A stretch of DNA of 64,000 nucleotides, taken from contig JAKGHH010000008.1 in NCBI GenBank assembly GCA_022828595.1, positions 3,470,728 to 3,534,727 on the forward strand, in the 5' to 3' direction. A program made the translations under genes and the position numbers. Origin of the DNA: Nelumbo lutea. Lineage: Eukaryota; Streptophyta; Magnoliopsida; Proteales; Nelumbonaceae. The notes beneath the pieces were generated by a model. It searched no databases. It saw only the letters and a list, made by a program, of their open reading frames with translations, and had not been told where the DNA came from. Shown one piece after another: positions 58,501 to 64,000 of the stretch (position 1 is its first letter; the number at the start of each line of letters is the position of its first letter).

Positions 58501-58780
58501 TCTAAATTATTTATATGTTAGAAAGCTGAACGCCATTATGTATGCTTTTATTAGATTTGACACTTTAAACTTATGATATGATAAAGATTATAAGAAATGT
58601 AGGAAATTCTATAAATGCCTAACAAAATAAACGGTTTTGGGTATGAACCAGTTTAGGGATGTGGGAACTGGAACATAACCAATTATCAATTCTGGTATAA
58701 ACTTGGAACCAAAATCTTTATAATTGGCTGTCTGCTCGAGCCCATCAAGCAGACCCGAATCGTTGACAGCCTTTCAAGAA
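58263..58780. mobile_element. Foldback element with GGGCTGTCAACG ends
   Basis: The left end GGGCTATCAATGGATCGGG is mirrored by CGTTGACAGCC at the right. A copy lies at 63116-63626, and a right-truncated one runs from 59757 to about 59998. Interiors share AAATTTGTAGACCC and AACCTA(A/T)ATTTAAA blocks. hAT-like by appearance. Confidence 0.6.
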
Positions 58781-58784
58781 TACA

Positions 58785-59627
58785 ATGGATGGGAGGGCTA
58801 AGGCTGCAGCAAGGTTGGTATCTCTTTCTCTTCTCCTTTGGGATCTGTTGCTAGAGGTAATGACCCTTTCAACTGATACTCAATGTTCAATCTTTTGCTA
58901 TGGTAGCATATGATTCTTTCGTGCGATGTTGATTTTGGACATGCACAAATGAATAAATATCTCTAAATCAATTTCAGCCTTGTCATTGCAGGCGCATCTT
59001 TATCAGCTTGCACCGCCTACCGTGGTTTCAGAATCGACTGCGATTGTGTAAGCCGTCGTTGCTTGTATATGCTAACACTTTTTTCAAGACTGCGAGCCAC
59101 GGCCTTACATAGGTTGGAGCCCAGAATGAGCCACAATAACTTCCTTCTTCTCTATTCACTTCTTTGACTTTTCCTTCCCCACCTATTTCTGATTGGATAT
59201 TATTGACAGGTGGTTGTCGTGGGCGCACAAACGGGACTTGGACGTGATAACGGATTAGGAAGTGGCAAAGGTATGTCCATGCTATTGTATGCCTACAATC
59301 CAAGCTTTTATCATTTTTGGAGACAATATTTTCCAGTTGTTGTGGCGGCCATAACTTCCTTCGTTTTGATGTGTTTAGGCACCAAGAATGCAGGAATTGT
59401 GGGAGTGGTGCACAACCTCTTACGGCATTACTATAAAAAAGCCAATCCGCTCTTCGCTGTAAGCATCTCACTTCCCTGATACATTTGTTGTTGTCTTGTG
59501 GATGTGTGGGTTACTAATTCGCTTGGTTTATATGTGCAGTTTAGGCTTGCTTGAGGCCCTGCTACATTGGGGAAGGACTAGTCGACTCATGTGACTTACC
59601 ATTCCTTCCGGTTTTCGATAACGATGT
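58785..59627 (+). CDS. Candidate multi-exon gene or gene remnant, unknown protein
   Basis: In-phase exon-like segments joined by GT-AG sites: 58785-58856 (24 codons from ATG; MDGRAKAAARLVSLSLLLWD), 58992-59045 (AHLYQLAPPTVVSESTAI), 59210-59270 (VVVVGAQTGLGRDNGLGSGKG), 59379-59458 (TKNAGIVGVVHNLLRHYYKK) and 59540-59627. In the last, the frame meets TGA (FRLA*GP) where the copy at 58049 has CGA. The paralogous segments in unit Y copy 3 (63635-63900) carry a one-base deletion and stops. I recognise no domain. It may be a decayed gene, or chance frames within a repeat. Confidence 0.3.
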
Positions 59628-60002
59628 GAGTATAAGACACGCCCATGCTCAATGAACTTGCATTTTCTTTTTGTTCCGTTGGATCAGTGGCTAACTGTTT
59701 CTCATCTCATCATGCTTTATGTGGTGGCTCGAATGGAAATTGGCTACCATTGGAGACAGGTCTGTCAATGGGTGGGGTTCGGATCTGATCTAGGTGAAAG
59801 CACTCCCGAACCGATCCTTATCCAGGACAAATTTGTAGACCCCAAACTGTCACTCTTAACGTAAGACTTAGCTTATACAGTCACATAGGATGAAAACCGA
59901 ACCGATCAAACTTAAAACTGGTTTTGCTATTTAAATGTTAACCTAAAATTTAAATTTTGGTAATATAGAGTTAATAAAATTGATAGAATAATTCTAAATA
60001 TT
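59540..60002 (+). repeat. Unit Y, copy 2 (truncated)
   Basis: It matches copy 1 from TTTAGGCTTGCTTGAGG through the GGACAAATTTGTAGACCC and TTAATAAAATTGATAGA blocks, then stops sharply at about 59998-60003, where block X copy 2 begins. Confidence 0.8.
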
Positions 60003-60417
60003 AATGTCATTTTCAGTTAATTAATGCTTAGAGGATCCGATTTAAGATCGACGAGTATCCAAATTAACCGTTAACCGGATCCTATACGATATGATCTTGA
60101 TTTCCTTTACTGAAGACTTTGGTCTGGAGTGAAGGGTCCGAGAACCCATTCTGATAGAAAGAGTTGAAGTAGGGGGATTGCAATGAATAGACAAAAGATG
60201 GAGGTGAGTTGAGTCGTAGAAGGCAGGGGATTCAGATCCCAAAGGAACAAAGCAAGGATCGGAGCATAGAGGTTTTGCTGGCCGGTCATCGCCTGTCTGA
60301 ATAATGTGGCAAGTTCTGTACCTTCTGTCACTATTTCCCCTTCGACGAGGGTGGAAACTCTTTCTAAGGGTAAGTTCTGGTCCTCCTCTCTCGTAGGTTT
60401 GTTCCTTTGTTCCCACC

Positions 60418-60722
60418 TGTTTTGAGGTTGTTTATTTTATTTTATTTATTTTACAGTTGTTAGTAGCATGCTATCAGCCTAAGATGCTGTCATCCAGTGT
60501 CTTTTATTTTCTTCTTACTTGTTTGTTAGTAGAGAGTGTAGCCAGGGGCATAATTGTAATTTTCTTATTCTTTATATTAAGTAAATATACAAGACAAGAT
60601 GTGTGCTGCCAACCATAGTTTTCTGTTTCCCAATCGAATATCTCTCTCTCTCCCTTCTCTTCTCTTATCCTCTCCTCTCTCCTCTCTTCTCTCTCGTCTT
60701 TCTCTATACAGAAAAGGTTACA
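60418..60722. mobile_element. Solo LTR (305 bp)
   Basis: It is absent from X copy 1, where CCACC runs straight into TGAGTTATCTCC. Here TGTTTTGAGG...GGTTACA is flanked by CCACC (60413-60417) and CCAAC (60723-60727), a 5-bp target duplication with one change. TG...CA ends, an AT-rich middle and a CT-rich 3' part fit a copia LTR left by recombination. Confidence 0.85.
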
Positions 60723-60739
60723 CCAACTAAGTTATCTCC

Positions 60740-61275
60740 AAGGCCAATTTGTGACTTCCTGCTAAATTTTGTTGGAAGTTGCAGAATAATTTCAGATGGT
60801 AGGGGTGGCAGGGATTGGTGGTCTCATAACCAATTCACAATATTGTGGGCTTATAGTGGACCTATCAGCATTACAGACATGGTTGATGCTAAAGTCAGAG
60901 CTCTTTTTATGGGTTTAACTGCTTAAGGATGGCTAGAACTATCCACTCTGCCCACTTTGTGGTGGAGGGTGATTGAAGAAATGCCATAGAATGGGCTTCT
61001 ACTCAAGAAGGGGGTCCTTGGATTTTGGCCCACCTGCTCAATGACACTCGAGCTTTCTACTCTAACCCTTTGTTCTTTTATATGGGTTTCTAAGGGAACT
61101 GAATATGGCTGATTCTTTAGGAAAATCAGGGGTGGATAGGGTTTCATTGTATAGTGGTAACACATTTCCATTGTAATCTCTCTGCCTTTTGTACATCTCT
61201 CATGTATACCCCTCCTTTTGGTTCTTAATGAAAGTTACCTCTTGTCAAAAAAAAAAAAAGAAAAAGAAAAAAGAA
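60740..61275 (+). pseudogene. LINE 3' end with RNase H relic and A-rich tail (X copy 2)
   Basis: Counterpart of 53230-53765. It reads AYSGPISITDMVDAKVRALF, then VEGD and a NMADSLGKSGVDR-like end, followed by TTCTTAATGAAAGTTACCTC and an A-rich tail (61245-61275). Confidence 0.75.
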
Positions 61276-62869
61276 AATGTATATTAAATATAACAGCTCA
61301 AGAAACAATCCTTGGCCCCATATGTACATTCTATACATGGTTGATTAGTATACACCATGAAAGCCATATGCAATTGTATAATAAGTATTCATGCTTATCA
61401 AAAGATGCAAAAAATATTTTGCCATCCTATTGATGTCTAAAGTTTTGTACTTCTGGCCTTCAAAGTCCTTTGATATAGAGGTCCAATCCATTAGGGTTCT
61501 TTCAATGCAACCAACGGGGACTTCCATGGCTGAACTTTTGTTTATTGAATATATGTCTATTTCAGTCTTTCCACATGCAACCATGAGCAATCTTATAAGA
61601 GAAGGGGCTTTCATGGGTGAGATTTTGTTTATTGTTCATCTCGGGAAGGGGTTGCTCACTCTTGTGCATTACCATTCTGATCGGTTCTTTGCTGACACTG
61701 TAATTTTAGGACAAAACGTATACCGTTTTTTTGCCATCTTGGTACTACAAGATCTTCTAAGAAACTAGGAAATGAAAGGAGGATGGAGAACAAAAGAGGT
61801 GGCCAATGACCCAGTACTTGAGTTGGCCAGTGGGTGCTATTTCTTAAAATGTTATGGTAGTACAGCACATACTCTCTCAAGCTCTCTTTCTCTCTCTCTC
61901 TCTCACACACACACAGACAAACGCAGACACACACAGATGCCTCTCAATAATGAAATACCTAACCTTATCAGAAAAAAATAGTGGAATACCTAACCATTCA
62001 AATTAGTGTTTTGTGACAAATAGGAGACTTTGATAACAATCTCTAAGTAGTCTAGAAATCTCTAACTAGGGTCTAGGTATCATACAATTCCAGCATCATA
62101 GATTTACACCAAATAAGTGTTGACTTTGATAATAAATGGGAGACTTTACTGTTATATTTGTTTCTTTTTGCCTCATTGTTTTGTAAAGTTCCATATATTG
62201 AGGAGACATAGTCATCCTATTTCTGTACATCACTTATATTTATATCTAATGAAAATACTGTCATTGAGTAAGAGAAGAGTTTTTTATAAAAAAAGGAAGA
62301 AAACTTGTTTGTGGAATAAACATACCCCTACAACTTTGTGCAGTCTTTTACATATTGGGGTGTTTTCAGAATCTAGAACTGCATAGTTGTGCTATTTTCT
62401 AGAGAACCAAGTGCTGCTAAAGTTTTTTATCATTCCAGATTTATTTCTTTTAGTGCAGGTTGTTTGTTAAAGGAAAATATTATTTTCTTTAACTGAATAA
62501 TGCAATTTCACTGTTGATGAGAATGCCCTTTCTGAGAAGCCAAAGGTTAGAAAACTTAAAACCCAACCAACTATTAGACCACCATGCTGGTTGGTTGTTA
62601 GAATTAAGAACCATTGGGACAGTCAAAATAGAATGGAATATTAACTGGGCCTGAGTTCTTAATTCTATCTTGCCCAACAAGTATGTTGGTCCCAAAAATA
62701 TTTAATATATATCGAACTTGTTATCTACATTTTTTTGTTATTGGGATTCTTCTTGACATTTCTTTTACTTGGGATTATTTAATTTGGGCTTTCTCCATTA
62801 GATTCCAAAAACTAACTCGTTGGTGTGCATAGTTATGTATTGAAACGCTTTGAAAAAACATCTCCAAAC

Positions 62870-63990
62870 CAATTTCAACCTTGTCATTGCAGGTGCATTC
62901 TAGGATTGTTTGAGGTCTTGCTACTTTGGGGAAGGACTTGTCTACTCATGTGACTTACCATTCCTTCCGGCTTTGATAACGATGTGAGTATAAGACACGC
63001 CAATGTTCAATTAACTTTCATATTCTTTTTGTTCCATTGGATCAGTGACTGACTGTTTCTCATCTCATCACGCTTTATGTGGTGGCTGAATGGAAGTTGG
63101 CTCCAAGTGGAGACAGGGCTGTCAACGGGAAGGGGTTCGGGTCTGAGAAGGGTAAAAGCACTCCCGAATCGATCCTCAACCGGGACAAATTTGTAGACCC
63201 AAAACCGTCAGTCTTAACGGAAAAGATAGCATATACAATCACATAGGATAAAAACCGAACCGATCAAACTCAAATACGGTTTTGCTATTTAAATGTTAAC
63301 CTAAAATTTAAAATTTGATAATATAGGGTTAATAAAATTGATAGACAAATTCTAAATTATTTATATGATAGAATGATGAACACCATTATGTATGTATTTA
63401 TCACCTTTGACACTTTAAAATTATGGTATGATAAATATTACAAGAAAATGTAGGAAATGCTATAGAGAACTAACACAATAAACGGTTTTGGGTATGAACC
63501 GGTTTTGGGGTGTGGGAATCAGAACCGAACCAATTACCAATTTTGGTATAAACATGGAACCAGAACCTTTGTAATTGGCTTGGTCTGCTCGGGCCCGTCA
63601 AGCAGACCCAAATCGTTGACAGCCCTTTGATGAATACAATGAATGGGAGGGCTAAGGCTGCAGCAAGGTGGTATCTCTTTCTCTCCTCCTTTGGGATCTG
63701 TTGCTAGAGGTAATGACCCCTTCAACCCATACTCAATGTTCAATCTTTTGCTATAGTTCCATATGATTCTGTCATGCAGTGTTGATTTTGGAAATGCACA
63801 GATGAATAAATATCTCTAAACCAATTTCAACCTTGTCATTGCAGGCACATTCTTAGTAGCTCCCACCGCGTACTCTGGTTTTGGCAGCGACTACGATCGT
63901 GTAAGCCGCCGTTGCTTTCATACGCTAAAACAATTTTAAAGGCTCCCATTTCTTTATTGTCGATGCAGCCGTTGTAATTTTTCTTACTCT
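62870..63990 (+). repeat. Unit Y, copy 3 with decayed exon-like segments
   Basis: It contains the TAGGATTGTTTGAGG segment (62899), the foldback element (63116-63626), the ATG segment (near 63637, one base lost at AAGGTGG) and the AHS**LPPRT-type segment (63846-63899) with two stops where copy 1 is open. It runs to about the window end. Confidence 0.8.
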
Positions 63991-64000
63991 TCTAAACTCA

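Larger units (their letters stand above)
60003..62843 (+). repeat. Segmental duplication block X, copy 2
   Basis: Second copy of 52683-55376, 7.3 kb away in direct orientation. It differs by scattered substitutions, small indels and a 305-bp insertion (60418-60722). Its right edge joins sequence of unit Y near 62843. Confidence 0.92.

Overview
This window is nuclear DNA from a flowering plant, probably a woody dicot or magnoliid with a mid-sized, repeat-rich genome. The evidence is spliced genes with GT-AG introns, plant-only genes (PsbX, thermospermine synthase), and plant repeat families (copia, L1-type LINEs with RNase H, Au-like SINEs, hAT- and Tourist-like MITEs). The species cannot be named from sequence alone. 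All coordinates were read by eye.

Six genes look functional. From left to right: the 3' end of PEX10 (+, 228-521, peroxisomal RING protein); RPS3 (+, 2957-10015, six exons, ribosomal protein uS3); ACL5, thermospermine synthase (+, 17659-21618, ten exons); RPA1, the large subunit of replication protein A (+, 24771-26911, two exons); PSBX (-, 27979-28353, one exon); and the beta subunit of TFIIE (+, 40873-45372, four coding exons). They are unrelated housekeeping, photosynthesis and development genes. There is no operon and no gene cluster.

Between and inside them the DNA is mostly mobile elements. The last intron of RPS3 (4.6 kb) holds a LINE RNase H relic and two terminal-inverted-repeat elements. 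A 2.7-kb LTR element without gag or pol lies at 10573-13243. ACL5 intron 5 carries a cluster of foldback MITEs. A dead L1-type LINE (about 36.5-38.6 kb) sits upstream of TFIIE-beta, and a 1.9-kb dispersed repeat occupies TFIIE-beta intron 1 with a second copy near 31-33 kb.

The most interesting object is at 46326-48189. A decayed INDETERMINATE DOMAIN zinc-finger gene of the SGR5/IDD14-16 type is bracketed by 68-bp inverted repeats, which is the structure of a Pack-type transposon that has captured a host gene. From 49.4 to 52.6 kb there are degenerate tandem repeats and an extremely AT-rich tract.

The right end (52.7-64 kb) is a mosaic of segmental duplications. A 2.5-2.7 kb block X (about 52683-55376) recurs at about 60003-62843. 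A second unit Y recurs at about 58049, 59540 and 62895 onward. A 305-bp solo LTR is present only in the second X copy, so it entered after the duplication. Unit Y contains exon-like segments of an unrecognised protein whose other copies are broken. RPA1 also stands out: a tandem duplication has copied its start-codon region, leaving a 17-codon upstream ORF just before the real start.
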